Source: Nonomuraea fuscirosea
Lineage (GTDB): Bacteria > Actinomycetota > Actinomycetes > Streptosporangiales > Streptosporangiaceae
DNA: 64,000 nt
Assembly (NCBI RefSeq): GCF_003001935.1
Contig: NZ_PVNG01000009.1
Coordinates: 248,001-312,000 of the forward strand
Direction: 5' to 3'
Positions 1-8,774 of the stretch are shown here, piece by piece (position 1 is the first letter of the stretch; every line of letters begins with the position of its first letter). Both the position numbers and the translations under genes were made by a program. Below the pieces are notes generated by a model. It saw only the letters and a list, made by a program, of their open reading frames with translations, made no database searches and was not told the origin of the DNA.

Positions 1-1
1 G

Positions 2-478
2 GCCCAGGGGGTGCCGCACGCCCGCTACGTCCAGCACGCGATCCTGTTCGACCGGCTGTTCAGGTTCCCGATCACCGGTGAGCGGGTGCGGAACTACGAC
101 GGGCTCGGCGGGCAGCTGCTCTTCGCCTACCTGCACCGCAACGACATCGTGCGGTGGACCGACAACCGGCTCACGATCGACTGGCAGCGGGTGCCCGACG
201 GGGTGGCCGACCTGCGCGGCCTGGTCGAGAAGCTCTACCGCGACAGCATCGACCGCTCCAAGCTGGCGCACTGGCTGGCGGCGCACGAGCTGGTCAGCGC
301 GTACGTGGCGCCGCATCCAGCCTCGGTCTGGGCCGCGGGCGTGCAGGCGCTGCCCGAGGAGCAGAAGGCCAAGGTGGACGCGGTGCTGCCGGACGAGTTC
401 CCCCTCAGCATGTTCTACGAGGCGCTGCGCCGTAAGCTGGCCGACGTGGTCGAATCGACTAAGGGACTCCGAGCATGA
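2..478 (+). CDS. DUF6421 family protein (C-terminal part, cut by window edge)
   Basis: The reading frame is open to the left edge of the window, so only the last 158 residues are visible and the true start lies outside. The visible part has an aromatic and basic stretch (RYVQHAILFDRLFRFP), then alternating helices ending in FYEALRRKLADVVE. I recognise this as the end of the DUF6421 family of actinobacteria, which has no assigned function. The stop codon overlaps the ATG of the following SDR gene (ATGA), so these genes are translationally coupled. DUF6421, an SDR and a beta-eliminating lyase are commonly found together in actinobacteria (from memory), which supports the family call. It is not a pseudogene; it is just truncated by the window. 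Confidence 0.7.
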   Translation, partial: AQGVPHARYVQHAILFDRLFRFPITGERVRNYDGLGGQLLFAYLHRNDIVRWTDNRLTIDWQRVPDGVADLRGLVEKLYRDSIDRSKLAHWLAAHELVSAYVAPHPASVWAAGVQALPEEQKAKVDAVLPDEFPLSMFYEALRRKLADVVESTKGLRA

Positions 479-1104
479 TCATTCTGGTGACCGGGGCCGG
501 CGGGCCTACCGGTGCCGCTGTGTGCGGATATTTCGATAAAAAGGGTGACACCGTGATCGGCGTCGACAAGGACGACGTCGACCTGCTCGACCGCGCCGCC
601 GTGGCCGAACTGGCCGCCCGCGTCGAGCGCGAGCACGGCCGCGTGGACGGCGTGGTGCACCTGGTGGGCGGCTGGCGCGGCTCCCGCTCGTTCGCCGAGA
701 CCAGCCTCGACGACTGGGACGTCCTGCACGACCTGCTGATCCGCACCCTCCAGCACGTCTCGCTGGCCTTCGAGCCGCTGCTGCGCCGCAGCGACAACGG
801 CCGCTTCGTGATCGTCTCGGCCAAGGCCGCCGAGGCGCCGAGCGCCAAGGGCGCCCCCTACGCGGCGGCCAAGGCGGCGGCGGAGTCCTGGACGTTCTCC
901 CTGGCCGACGCGCTCAGGGGGACCGGCTCCGCCGCGACGGTCCTGGTGGTCAAGGCCCTGGTCAACGACGCCATGCGCGCCGCCGACCCCGACGCCGAAT
1001 TCCCCGGCTTCACCCACGTCGACGACCTGGCGGCGGCCGTCGGCGGCCTCTACGACCGCCCGGCCGCCGAGATCAACGGCACCAGATTGGACCTCACTTC
1101 TTGA
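475..1104 (+). CDS. SDR family NAD(P)-dependent oxidoreductase
   Basis: This is a 209-residue short-chain dehydrogenase. The N-terminus carries the Rossmann glycine motif (TGAGGPTG, about residues 6-13), residues 33-38 have acidic character typical of NAD(H) binding (DKDDVD), and YAAAK near residue 127 is the catalytic Tyr-x-x-x-Lys, with the catalytic Ser just before it (VIVSAKAAE). The fold is complete and of usual length for a classical SDR. The substrate cannot be read from the sequence. The start overlaps the upstream stop by four bases and its own stop overlaps the TTG of the next gene, so all three genes form one coupled operon. The partner lyase suggests work on a small hydroxy-amino acid or a derived aldehyde, but that is inference. 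Confidence 0.85.
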   Translation: MIILVTGAGGPTGAAVCGYFDKKGDTVIGVDKDDVDLLDRAAVAELAARVEREHGRVDGVVHLVGGWRGSRSFAETSLDDWDVLHDLLIRTLQHVSLAFEPLLRRSDNGRFVIVSAKAAEAPSAKGAPYAAAKAAAESWTFSLADALRGTGSAATVLVVKALVNDAMRAADPDAEFPGFTHVDDLAAAVGGLYDRPAAEINGTRLDLTS

Positions 1105-2156
1105 CTCCCCGGCACGACCCCCGCCTGAAGGCCTTCGCCAGCGACAACTACGCGGGGGTGCATCCCGAGATCCTCCAGGCCGTCGCCGCGGCCAACGGCG
1201 GCCACCAGATCGCCTACGGCGAGGACGTCTACACCGAGGCCATGCAGGCGGTCTTCCAGCGCCACTTCGGCGAGACGGCGCGGGCCTGGCCGGTGTTCAA
1301 CGGCACCGCCGCCAACGTCGTCTCCCTGCGCTCCATGACCGCCCAGTGGGAGGCGGTGATCTGCGCCGAGAGCGCCCACATCAACACCGACGAGGGCGGC
1401 GCCCCCGAGGTGGCCGGCGGCATCAAGCTGCTGACCGTCCCCACGCCGGACGGCAAGCTCACCCCCGAGCTGATCGACCGGCAGGCGTGGGGCTTCGGCG
1501 ACGTGCACCGCGCCCAGCCGAAGGTGGTGTCGATCTCCAACACCACCGAGCTGGGCACCCTCTACACCGCCGCCGAGATCGCCGCGATCTGCGCGCACGC
1601 CCACGACCTGGGCCTGCTCGTCCACCTCGACGGCTCCCGGCTCACCAACGCCGCCGCCGCGCTCGACGTCCCGCTGCGCGCGCTGAGCACCGACGCGGGC
1701 GTGGACGTGCTCTCCTTCGGCGGCACGAAGATCGGCCTGCTGTACGGCGAGGCCGTCGTCGTGCTCAACCCGGACGCGGCCACCGGGGTCGACTACCTGC
1801 GCAAGACGTTCATGCAGCTGTCGTCCAAGATGCGGTTCGTGTCCGTGCAGTTCGAGGCGCTGCTCTCGGGTGACCTGTGGCTGCGCAACGCCCGGCGGGC
1901 CAACACCATGGCGCGGCGGCTGGCCGATGCCGTGCGTGACATCCCCGGCGTGGAACTGGCCCGGCCGGTCGAGGCCAACGCCGTCTTCGCCGTGCTGCCG
2001 CGCGACGCCGCCGAACGGCTGCGCAAGCGGTTCCGCTTCTACACCTGGGACGAGTCCACGGGCGAGGTGCGCTGGATGTGCGCGTTCGACACGACCGAGG
2101 AGGACGTGGACGCCTTCGCCGCCGCCCTGGCCGAAGAACTGCGGGCGGCCGGCTGA
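1101..2156 (+). CDS. PLP-dependent threonine aldolase / beta-eliminating lyase family protein
   Basis: The 351-residue product belongs to the fold-type I PLP enzymes of the low-specificity L-threonine aldolase group, which split beta-hydroxy amino acids into glycine and an aldehyde. Visible signs are the early DNYAGVHPE segment, the HxDGSRLTNA segment (HLDGSRL) that holds the cofactor ring Asp, and the Schiff-base lysine in SFGGTKIGLLYGE at about residue 212. Length matches the family (about 340-360). The start is a TTG overlapping the SDR stop (TTGA); no later ATG lies before the first conserved block, so coupling decides the start. It is the last gene of the DUF6421-SDR-lyase operon and faces the FAD oxidoreductase gene four bases away. 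Confidence 0.85.
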   Translation: MTPRHDPRLKAFASDNYAGVHPEILQAVAAANGGHQIAYGEDVYTEAMQAVFQRHFGETARAWPVFNGTAANVVSLRSMTAQWEAVICAESAHINTDEGGAPEVAGGIKLLTVPTPDGKLTPELIDRQAWGFGDVHRAQPKVVSISNTTELGTLYTAAEIAAICAHAHDLGLLVHLDGSRLTNAAAALDVPLRALSTDAGVDVLSFGGTKIGLLYGEAVVVLNPDAATGVDYLRKTFMQLSSKMRFVSVQFEALLSGDLWLRNARRANTMARRLADAVRDIPGVELARPVEANAVFAVLPRDAAERLRKRFRFYTWDESTGEVRWMCAFDTTEEDVDAFAAALAEELRAAG

Positions 2157-2160
2157 CGGC

Positions 2161-3555
2161 CTAGGAGCGCAGGGCCAGCCGGGCGGCCTGCCAGCCGCCC
2201 ATCCCGTGGGCGCCCGGCCCCGGCGGCGTCGAGGACGAGCAGAGGAACACCCCCGGCAGCGGCGTCCGCCACGGTGCGGGCGACCAGACCGGGCGGCGCA
2301 GGAACTGCCCCAGGCCGGCCAGCCCGCCCCCGATGTCGCCGCCCACCAAATTGGGGTTGCCCGCCTCCAGCTCGGCGGGCCCCGACACGTGCCGGGCCAG
2401 CACCCGGTCGCGGAAGCCGGGGGCGTACCGCTCGATCTGAGTCTCGATGGCGTCGCTCATGTCGGTCGCCGAGCCGTTCGGGACGTGGCAGTAGGCCCAC
2501 AGCGTGTGCCCGCCCCGCGTCGGATCGGCCGCGTACGGCTGCACGAGCAGCACGTACGGCCGCGGCGAGTGCCGCCCGGCGGCCATCTCCGCCTCGCTGA
2601 GCACGATCTCCTCGAACGTGCCGCCCAGGTGCACCGTGGCCGCCCCGGCCACCGCGGGATCGCGCCACGGCACCGGCCCGTCGAGCGCCCAGTCCATCTT
2701 GAACACGCCGGGCCCGTAGCGGTAGCGCTCCAGCCGCCTGCGGTAGCCCGCGGGCAGGTCGGCCAGCGCGAGCAACTGCCGGGGCGTCACGTCGAGCACG
2801 ACGATCGGGGCGTCGAGCTCGGCCAGGCGGCGTACCCGATGCCCGGTCACGGCCTGCCCGCCCAGCGACCTCAGCTCGGCCACCAGCGCGTCGGCCAGCA
2901 CCTGCGATCCGCCGCGCACCACCGGCCAGCCCACCAGGTGGGCCAGGCCCGCCAGCGTCAGCCCGTAGCCGGTGGTGAGGGGGGAGCGCAGGTCGAGCAT
3001 CGAGTGCGCGGCCATGCCCGCGAGCAGCGCCCGCGCCTCCACGCTCCGCAGCGCCTTGGCGAACGTGGTCGCGGGCAGCGCCGCCATCGGCCCGAACCAG
3101 GCCGCTCCGGCGAGGGCGCGTGGCGCGACCGGCCACGGGCCGAGCGGCTTGAGCAGCAGCTCGACCAGCGGCAGTCCCGCCTTGACCAGCGCTCCGACGC
3201 TGGCCAGCCAGGCGCCCGCGTCGGGTCCGAGCCCGGCCGCGGTACGCCGCACGTCGCGGTGCACGAGCACGGCGGGCCGGTCGTCGAGCGGATGGGCCAC
3301 GGCCACGGGGGAGTGGGCGAACTCGGCCCCCTTCAGCTCCAGCCCGCGCAGGGCGGGGGAGGCCAGCGCCATGGCCATCACCGTGGCGCCGAGATCGTGG
3401 ACGTGGCCGGGCAGGGTCAGCTCGGCGGACCGGAGCCCGCCGCCGAACCGTTCGGCCGCCTCCAGCAGCAGCACCTGACGCCCGGCGCGTGCCAGCGTGA
3501 CGGCGGCGACCAGTCCGTTGGGCCCCGACCCCACCACGACCGCGTCGGCGCGCAT
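2161..3555 (-). CDS. FAD-dependent NAD(P)-type oxidoreductase, phytoene-desaturase-like
   Basis: The 464-residue protein begins with a dinucleotide-binding motif (VVVGSGPNGLVAAVTLARAG, residues 6-25), followed by the acidic end of beta-2 (LLLEAAERFGGG). The C-terminus has the flavin-binding block typical of the amine-oxidase/CrtI group (VFLCSSSTPPGPGAHGMGG). Such proteins are usually annotated as phytoene dehydrogenase-related or NAD(P)/FAD-dependent oxidoreductases. No carotenoid genes are nearby, so a role in carotenoid synthesis is not supported. The gene is convergent with the aldolase gene and is only four bases downstream of the DUF305 gene on the same strand, so it is probably cotranscribed with it. 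Confidence 0.8.
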   Translation of the reverse strand: MRADAVVVGSGPNGLVAAVTLARAGRQVLLLEAAERFGGGLRSAELTLPGHVHDLGATVMAMALASPALRGLELKGAEFAHSPVAVAHPLDDRPAVLVHRDVRRTAAGLGPDAGAWLASVGALVKAGLPLVELLLKPLGPWPVAPRALAGAAWFGPMAALPATTFAKALRSVEARALLAGMAAHSMLDLRSPLTTGYGLTLAGLAHLVGWPVVRGGSQVLADALVAELRSLGGQAVTGHRVRRLAELDAPIVVLDVTPRQLLALADLPAGYRRRLERYRYGPGVFKMDWALDGPVPWRDPAVAGAATVHLGGTFEEIVLSEAEMAAGRHSPRPYVLLVQPYAADPTRGGHTLWAYCHVPNGSATDMSDAIETQIERYAPGFRDRVLARHVSGPAELEAGNPNLVGGDIGGGLAGLGQFLRRPVWSPAPWRTPLPGVFLCSSSTPPGPGAHGMGGWQAARLALRS

Positions 3556-3559
3556 CGCC

Positions 3560-4201
3560 CTATGAGGTCTTCAGTATCGACGGGTAGGGCTGGGCGCCCC
3601 GCTGCTTCAGCAACTCCGTCATGAGCTTGATCTCCCCGGTCTGGCCGTCGACGATCTTCTGCGCCATGCTGACCACCTCAGCGCGGGTGGACAGCTTGAG
3701 CAGCCCCTCGGCCATCTCCACGCCGCCCTCATGATGGCGGATCATCAGCTGCAGGAACAGCACCTCGGCCTGCGTGCCCTCCGCCTGTTTGAGCTTGGTC
3801 AGCTCCTGCGGCGTGGCCATGCCGGGCATGGTGCCCGCCGGGACCGTCGCGGCCGGGGCGGCGCCGTGGCCGTGGCCGCTCATCCACGCCATCGGCCGCT
3901 GGTCGGTGGCCTGGGTGAGCTGCCACTGCTGCAGCCAGCCCTGGAACATGCCGCGCTGGTTGGCCTGGGTGTTGATGATGTCGAAGGCCAGGCTCCTGAT
4001 CTCTCGGGCGGGGCCCTTGTCCCTGACGATGAACGCCATGTCGACGGCCTGCGCGTGGTGGGTGGCCATGTCGCGGGCGAACCCGGCCTCGGGCGAGGCG
4101 TCGCCGGGCGTGCCGTCGCGGCCGAACAACAGGAAGGCGGCCGCGGCGAGCACCAGCACGCCGCAGACGAGCAGAATCGGTTTCCTCACGGGCTTCTCCA
4201 T
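3560..4201 (-). CDS. DUF305 domain protein, membrane-anchored
   Basis: A 213-residue protein with an N-terminal membrane anchor or signal segment (residues 8-26, ILLVCGVLVLAAAAFLLF) and an extracytoplasmic domain. It carries the paired His-rich motifs of DUF305: DMATHHAQAVDMA near residue 45 and LMIRHHEGGVEMAEG near residue 150. These form a ferritin-like four-helix core that may bind metal. A His/Met-rich linker (SGHGHGAAP and MPGMATP) lies between the motifs and could bind copper. The divergent DUF3105 gene starts 121 bases away and the two families are frequent neighbours. A role in metal handling at the cell surface is plausible but unproven. A -10-like TACGCT lies nine bases before the ATG. 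Confidence 0.85.
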   Translation of the reverse strand: MEKPVRKPILLVCGVLVLAAAAFLLFGRDGTPGDASPEAGFARDMATHHAQAVDMAFIVRDKGPAREIRSLAFDIINTQANQRGMFQGWLQQWQLTQATDQRPMAWMSGHGHGAAPAATVPAGTMPGMATPQELTKLKQAEGTQAEVLFLQLMIRHHEGGVEMAEGLLKLSTRAEVVSMAQKIVDGQTGEIKLMTELLKQRGAQPYPSILKTS

Positions 4202-4322
4202 CGCCCGTCCAGCGTACCCACCTGCGGCCGGGCTCGTGATCGGACGCTTATGTCGCGCTTATTCTCTGCATACGCCCGGAGGGCATAGGGTGACCCGGAG
4301 TTGGCACGCCGATGGAGGAACG

Positions 4323-5027
4323 ATGACGAAGGAGAAGGCGCAGGCGCGGCGCGAGCATCTGCAGAAGATGCGGGCCGAGCAGCAGCGCAAACAACGCCGC
4401 GCCGCACTGCTGATGTGGGGCACGGGAGGGCTCATCATCGTGGTGCTCGTCGGCGTGGTCGGCTTCTACCTGATCAACACGGCCAGGCAGACCTCGCTCG
4501 ACGCGGTGTCGAGCGTCAAGTACGAGGCGGGCCAGCACGTGTGGAACGCGGTCTCGTACAAGGAGACGCCCCCGGTCGGGGGCGAGCACAACAACTACTG
4601 GCAGCAGTGTGCCATCTACGACAAGCCGATCCACAGCGAGCACGCCGTCCACTCGCTGGAGCACGGCGCGGTCTGGATCACCTACCGGCCTGATCTGGCC
4701 AAGGCGCAGGTCGACAAGCTGAAGGAGGTCGCCGGCTCGACCGGCCAGCAGGACTACATGCTGATGAGCCCCTTCCCCAACCTGCCCTCCCCGATCGTGG
4801 TCTCCTCCTGGGGTCACCAGCTCAAGCTGACCGACCCGGCCGACCCGAAGCTCGGTGCGTTCATCAAGCGCTACCAGAACGGCTCCGACACGCCCGAGCC
4901 CGGCGCCACGTGCGGCGGCCAGGACGCGATCACGACCACGGCCGACCAGGCGCCGCTGCCGCCGCAGCCCACGGGCCAGCCGCAGACGCCGATGGAGACC
5001 CTCTCCCCGTCGCCCAGCCAGCAGTAG
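4323..5027 (+). CDS. DUF3105 domain protein, single-pass membrane
   Basis: The 234-residue product has a very basic, charged cytoplasmic N-terminus (MTKEKAQARREHLQ...), one transmembrane helix (about residues 33-56), and an extracytoplasmic DUF3105 domain containing GGEHNNYWQQC and HSLEHGAVWITYRP. These conserved His, Asn and Cys residues could bind metal. A proline/threonine-rich tail ends the protein. The ATG at 4323 is preceded by GGAGG at 4314-4318 and is the only start close to the membrane segment; the longer upstream frame is an accident of composition. A TAGGGT -10 candidate lies at 4286-4291. The gene is divergent from the DUF305 gene, its usual partner. Confidence 0.85.
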   Translation: MTKEKAQARREHLQKMRAEQQRKQRRAALLMWGTGGLIIVVLVGVVGFYLINTARQTSLDAVSSVKYEAGQHVWNAVSYKETPPVGGEHNNYWQQCAIYDKPIHSEHAVHSLEHGAVWITYRPDLAKAQVDKLKEVAGSTGQQDYMLMSPFPNLPSPIVVSSWGHQLKLTDPADPKLGAFIKRYQNGSDTPEPGATCGGQDAITTTADQAPLPPQPTGQPQTPMETLSPSPSQQ

Positions 5028-5111
5028 CGAGCCCTCGGCCGGCGGTGGCCGGGCGGCGAGCGCAGGGCCCCGCCCCCGCAGGGCCCTGCGCGGCTCTCCT
5101 GTCGAGATGTC

Positions 5112-5140
5112 ACCGTAAGTAGGTGATCACTACTTACGGT
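5112..5140. promoter_or_regulatory. 29-bp inverted repeat between convergent genes (terminator or operator)
   Basis: Two perfect 11-bp arms (ACCGTAAGTAG and CTACTTACGGT) flank a 7-base centre, GTGATCA. It lies between the stops of the DUF3105 gene and the oppositely oriented ald gene and is much more AT-rich than its surroundings. The position fits a bidirectional terminator. However, neither side is followed by a T-run, and the near-complete dyad with a TGATCA core looks equally like a protein-binding site. Confidence 0.6.
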
Positions 5141-5186
5141 AACCGTTCGGGCGCTGGTTGAACAGAGCCGGCGACGAACCGGTGGC

Positions 5187-6302
5187 TCAGCCCAGGATCT
5201 CCCGCGGCGGCGTCCACGCAAGGCCGTGCGCCTGGGCCACGGGGCGGCTGGTCAGCCGCCCCTCGTGCGTGTTCAGACCGGCCGCGAGGACGGCGTCCTC
5301 GCGCATCGCGCGCCGCCAGCCCAGGTCGGCGATGGCCAGCGCGTACGGCAGCGTCACGTTCGTCAGCGCGAACGTGGAGGTGTGCGGCACGGCGCCGGGC
5401 ATGTTGGCCACGCAGTAGAAGAGCGAGTCGTGCACCCGGTACGTCGGCTGCTCGTGCGTGGTCGGCCGCGAGTCGGCGAAGCAGCCGCCCTGGTCGATCG
5501 AGATGTCCACCAGCACCGAGCCCGGTTTCATCCGGCTGACCAGGTCGTTGCCCACCAGCTCAGGAGCCTTGGCGCCGGGCACCAGCACCGCGCCGATGAC
5601 CAGGTCGGCCTCCAGGACCGCGCGCTCGATCTCCAGCGTGTTGGACGCGATCGTCTGGCAGTGACCCTGGTAGATCAGGTCGGCCTGGCGCAGCTTGTCG
5701 ATGTTCTTGTCCAGCAGCATCACCTCGGCCTGCATGCCGAGCGCGATGGCGGCGGCGCTCATGCCGGACACCCCGGCCCCGATCACCACGACGTGCGCCG
5801 CGCGCACCCCCGGCACGCCGCCCATCAGCACGCCTCTGCCGCCCTGCGAGCGCATCAGGTGGTAGGCGCCCACTTGGGCCGCCAGCCGCCCGGCCACCTC
5901 CGACATGGGCGCGAGCAGCGGCAGGGCGCCGTCGGGCGTCTGGACGGTCTCGTAGGCCACCGCGGTGCAGCCCGACTCCAGCAGCGCCCGCGTGCAGGCG
6001 GCGGAGGCGGCCAGATGCAGGTAGGTGAACAGCACCTGTCCCTTGCGCAGCCGGTGGTACTCCTCGGCGACCGGTTCCTTGACCTTCATCACCAGGTCGG
6101 CCGTGCCCCAGAGCTCGTCGGCTCCGGGCACCAGGACGGCGCCCGCCCCGGCGAAGTCGGCGTCGGGGATCGCGGAGCCCGCGCCGGCGTCCGCCTCGAC
6201 GAAGACGCGGTGGCCGTGACGGACCAGCTCGTGCACGCCCGCGGGCGTGAGCGCCACCCGGTATTCGCTGTTCTTGACCTCGCGTGGTACTCCGACCTTC
6301 AT
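5187..6302 (-). CDS. ald: Alanine dehydrogenase
   Basis: The 371-residue enzyme interconverts L-alanine with pyruvate and ammonia using NAD. The N-terminus MKVGVPREVKNSEYRVALTP is the family signature, LVMKVKEPVAEEY carries the substrate-site lysine, and VVIGAGVSGMSAAAIALGMQ is the NAD-binding glycine motif (about residue 170). Length equals that of the Mycobacterium tuberculosis enzyme when the ATG at 6302 is used. An in-frame ATG at 6341 would add 13 residues and has the better ribosome site (GAGGGG seven bases upstream), so a longer form cannot be excluded. The gene is divergent from the SecDF-head/excalibur gene. No AdeR-like regulator gene is adjacent. Confidence 0.95.
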   Translation of the reverse strand: MKVGVPREVKNSEYRVALTPAGVHELVRHGHRVFVEADAGAGSAIPDADFAGAGAVLVPGADELWGTADLVMKVKEPVAEEYHRLRKGQVLFTYLHLAASAACTRALLESGCTAVAYETVQTPDGALPLLAPMSEVAGRLAAQVGAYHLMRSQGGRGVLMGGVPGVRAAHVVVIGAGVSGMSAAAIALGMQAEVMLLDKNIDKLRQADLIYQGHCQTIASNTLEIERAVLEADLVIGAVLVPGAKAPELVGNDLVSRMKPGSVLVDISIDQGGCFADSRPTTHEQPTYRVHDSLFYCVANMPGAVPHTSTFALTNVTLPYALAIADLGWRRAMREDAVLAAGLNTHEGRLTSRPVAQAHGLAWTPPREILG

Positions 6303-6452
6303 GGACAGCTCTTCTCGCCGGACGTGCCCTTCCGCTGTCATTCTTCCCCTCAGTTCACGGATCAGTGAGGATTGTCCGGCTGATTACCCCGGTGCGGCTT
6401 CTCGCCGATAAGCTCACCGGCAGCCCGAACATCAGGATGGGATTCGTCATCG

Positions 6453-7385
6453 ATGGACAAGCCGGAAGAGCCGCCGCTGGCGGACCCGGGGGAGCCGAAG
6501 GCCAGCAGACTCACCACCATCGTGCTGATCGTCTCGCTCGTCCTCGTCGTGCTCGTCGCAGGCGTGCTCGGCACGGTCGCCGTCCTCATGACCAGGAGCC
6601 CTGACACGCCGCTGCTCGGCGGCACGCCGCCGCAGCGCCTGGCGGTGCCCATCCACTTCGCGCCGGTCAGGGAGACCAAGGTGGCGCCCTGCCCCGGCGA
6701 CCCGGCCGTGCTCGACGAGAAGCGGACCACCTGCTACCTGCTCGAAGACGGCGTCACCGTCGGCGCCGTGCAGCGGATCGAGGCCGTGCGCGGCAACGAC
6801 GGCCAGTACTCCGTGCGCATCGCGATCGCGCCCGCGTTCAAGGACCGGCTGGTCGAGCTCATCGACGAGCTGGTGCCCGACCAGCGGGCGGTGGCGATCG
6901 TCCTGGCGCCCGAGCAGGCCGACAAGCCCAAGGTCGTGCTGGCCGCGCCCATCGTCACCCAGCAGATGAACGGCGACAGCGTGAGCATCTCCGGCCTCAC
7001 CGAGCAGGACGCCGACGCGCTGGTGACCCGCCTGATGGGCGGCACGCCGAGCGCGAGCCCGACCGGCACCCCCGACCAGGGCAGCCCCAACCAGGGCACC
7101 CCCGACCAGGGCACTCCCGATCAGGGCACTCCCGGCACCGGCGCGCCTCAGCAGCCGACCGGCCCCGCGACGACCGGCCCGGCCGGCACCGGCCAGCCTG
7201 GCGGCGGCGACGCCGCCACCCCGCCCGCGAACGGCGGCCGTGCTCCCGACAAGCGTTACGCCTCCTGCAAGGAGGCCGTGGCGGCCGGCGACGGCCCCTA
7301 CTACCGGGGCACGCACGAGGAGTACACCTGGTACGTCGACGTCGACGCCAACGGCGTGGCCTGCAACAGCGCCGACATCCGCTAG
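6453..7385 (+). CDS. Membrane-anchored SecDF-P1-head-like protein with C-terminal excalibur domain
   Basis: The 310-residue protein has a short cytoplasmic start, one transmembrane helix (about residues 21-45), and an extracytoplasmic part. Residues about 65-195 resemble the SecDF P1 head subdomain (KVAPCPGDPAVLDEKRTTC..., IEAVRGNDGQYSVRIAIAP). A Gly/Thr/Pro/Gln linker made of GTPDQ/GTPNQ repeats follows. The last 45 residues are an excalibur calcium-binding domain: the loop DVDANGVAC with the paired Cys of ASCKEA. A free-standing SecD head with an excalibur tail suggests a wall-facing, Ca-dependent surface protein; the role is not known. The linker is encoded by a tandem repeat (see separate entry). 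Confidence 0.8.
   Translation: MDKPEEPPLADPGEPKASRLTTIVLIVSLVLVVLVAGVLGTVAVLMTRSPDTPLLGGTPPQRLAVPIHFAPVRETKVAPCPGDPAVLDEKRTTCYLLEDGVTVGAVQRIEAVRGNDGQYSVRIAIAPAFKDRLVELIDELVPDQRAVAIVLAPEQADKPKVVLAAPIVTQQMNGDSVSISGLTEQDADALVTRLMGGTPSASPTGTPDQGSPNQGTPDQGTPDQGTPGTGAPQQPTGPATTGPAGTGQPGGGDAATPPANGGRAPDKRYASCKEAVAAGDGPYYRGTHEEYTWYVDVDANGVACNSADIR
7063..7143 (+). repeat. Tandem repeat encoding GTPDQ-type linker
   Basis: About five degenerate 15-bp units (consensus GGCACCCCCGACCAG) sit in frame in the linker of the SecDF-head/excalibur protein and encode GTPDQ / GSPNQ / GTPDQ / GTPDQ / GTPGT. The period is a multiple of three, so changes in copy number would only lengthen or shorten the linker. Confidence 0.75.
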
Positions 7386-7388
7386 CCG

Positions 7389-8774
7389 TCAGGCGAACAG
7401 TTCCTCGAACCAGTCGATGCCGAAGTAGGCCAGGAAGACCAGCGAGACCACCCACAGCAGCCAGGGGATCTCCGCGAACCGCCCCTTGACCGCCTTGATC
7501 AGCGTGTAGACGATCACGCCGGCGCCCACGCCGTTCGTGATCGAGTACGTGAACGGCATCAGCGAGATCGTCAGGAACGCCGGCACGGCCAGCTCCAGGT
7601 CGTTCCAGGGCACGTTCTTGCTCTGCGTCATCATCAGCGCCCCCACCAGCACCAGCGCGGGCGCGGCCGCGGCGGCGGGCACCACCGCCGCCAGCGGCGT
7701 GAACAGCAGCGTCAGCCCCAGCAGCGCCCCCGTCGCGACGCTGGCCAGGCCGGTACGCGCGCCCTCGCCCACACCGGCGGCCGACTCCACGAAGACCGTG
7801 TTGGCCGAGGCGCTGGCCGCGCCGCCCACCATGCCGGCCACGCCGTCCACGGTCAGGATCCGGCCCAGCCGGGGCACCCGGCCCTCCTGGTCCACGAGGC
7901 CGGCCTCGTCGCTGACGCCGATGATCGTGCCCATGGCGTCGAAGAAGCCCGACAGCACCAGTGTGAACAGCACCACGGTGGCCGTCAGCGCCCCCGCCGT
8001 GACGAAGCCGCCGAACAGGTCGAAGTGGCCGACCAGCCCGAAGTCCGGCGCCGCGACCAGCGACTCGGGCACGCGCGGGGCGACCACGCCCCAGGTGGCG
8101 GGGTCGATCGTGGCCAGCGAGTTCACCAGGATGGCCAGGAGCGCGGTGACGGCGATGCTGATGAGGATGGCGGCGGGGATACCGCGGACGTACAGGAGGA
8201 TCATCAGCAGCAGGCCGAAGCAGAACACCGCGACCGGCCAGCCGGTGAGGTGCCCGGTCGCGCCGAGCTGCACCGGCGTGCCCGAGCCCCGCGCGACGAA
8301 GCCGGCGTCCACCAGCCCGATCAGCGCGATGAACAGCCCGATGCCGACACTGATCGCGTGCTTGAGCGCCAGCGGGATCGCGTTCATGATCAGCGTGCGC
8401 AGGCCGGTGACCGCGAGCAGGATGATCACGGCGCCTTCGAGCACGACCAGGCCCATGGCCTGCGCCCACGTCATGTGCGGGGCGGCCTGGTAGGCGACGA
8501 CCGCGTTCAGCCCGAGCCCCGCGGCCAGGCCGAAGGGGGCGTTGCCGACGAAGGCCATGAGCAGCGTGGAGATCGCCGCCGCCAGCGCGGTGGAGGTGGT
8601 CAGCTCGCCGATCGAGAGACGGGCGCCGGTGACGTCCTGGGCGCCGGCCAGGATGATCGGGTTGAGCAGGATGATGTAGGCCATCGCCACGAACGTGGTC
8701 ACCCCGCCGCGCACCTCGCGGCCGACGTTGCTGCCCCGCCCGCTCAGCTCGAAGAGTCGGTCGAGCACCGGCAT
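7389..8774 (-). CDS. NCS2 family purine/xanthine permease (AzgA/PbuG-like)
   Basis: The 461-residue integral membrane protein has the hydrophobic pattern of an NCS2 transporter with about 12-14 membrane spans. The N-terminal block (RGGVTTFVAMAYIILLNPIIL), GLGLNAVVAY, and SANTVFVESAAGVGEGARTG are typical of the AzgA/PbuG subgroup that imports adenine, guanine or hypoxanthine by proton symport. The xanthine-dehydrogenase subunit gene upstream on the same strand supports a purine role. The ATG at 8774 and its AGGGGG ribosome site lie inside a perfect 14-bp inverted repeat (8768-8804), so initiation may be controlled by RNA folding or by a bound protein. A small EF-hand gene ends 55 bases upstream. 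Confidence 0.9.
   Translation of the reverse strand: MPVLDRLFELSGRGSNVGREVRGGVTTFVAMAYIILLNPIILAGAQDVTGARLSIGELTTSTALAAAISTLLMAFVGNAPFGLAAGLGLNAVVAYQAAPHMTWAQAMGLVVLEGAVIILLAVTGLRTLIMNAIPLALKHAISVGIGLFIALIGLVDAGFVARGSGTPVQLGATGHLTGWPVAVFCFGLLLMILLYVRGIPAAILISIAVTALLAILVNSLATIDPATWGVVAPRVPESLVAAPDFGLVGHFDLFGGFVTAGALTATVVLFTLVLSGFFDAMGTIIGVSDEAGLVDQEGRVPRLGRILTVDGVAGMVGGAASASANTVFVESAAGVGEGARTGLASVATGALLGLTLLFTPLAAVVPAAAAAPALVLVGALMMTQSKNVPWNDLELAVPAFLTISLMPFTYSITNGVGAGVIVYTLIKAVKGRFAEIPWLLWVVSLVFLAYFGIDWFEELFA

Noticed and set aside
1870..3624. Very long open frame on the plus strand across the aldolase and FAD oxidoreductase genes
   Set aside because: Arg/Pro/Gly-rich composition and antisense position show it is a high-GC shadow of the real genes.
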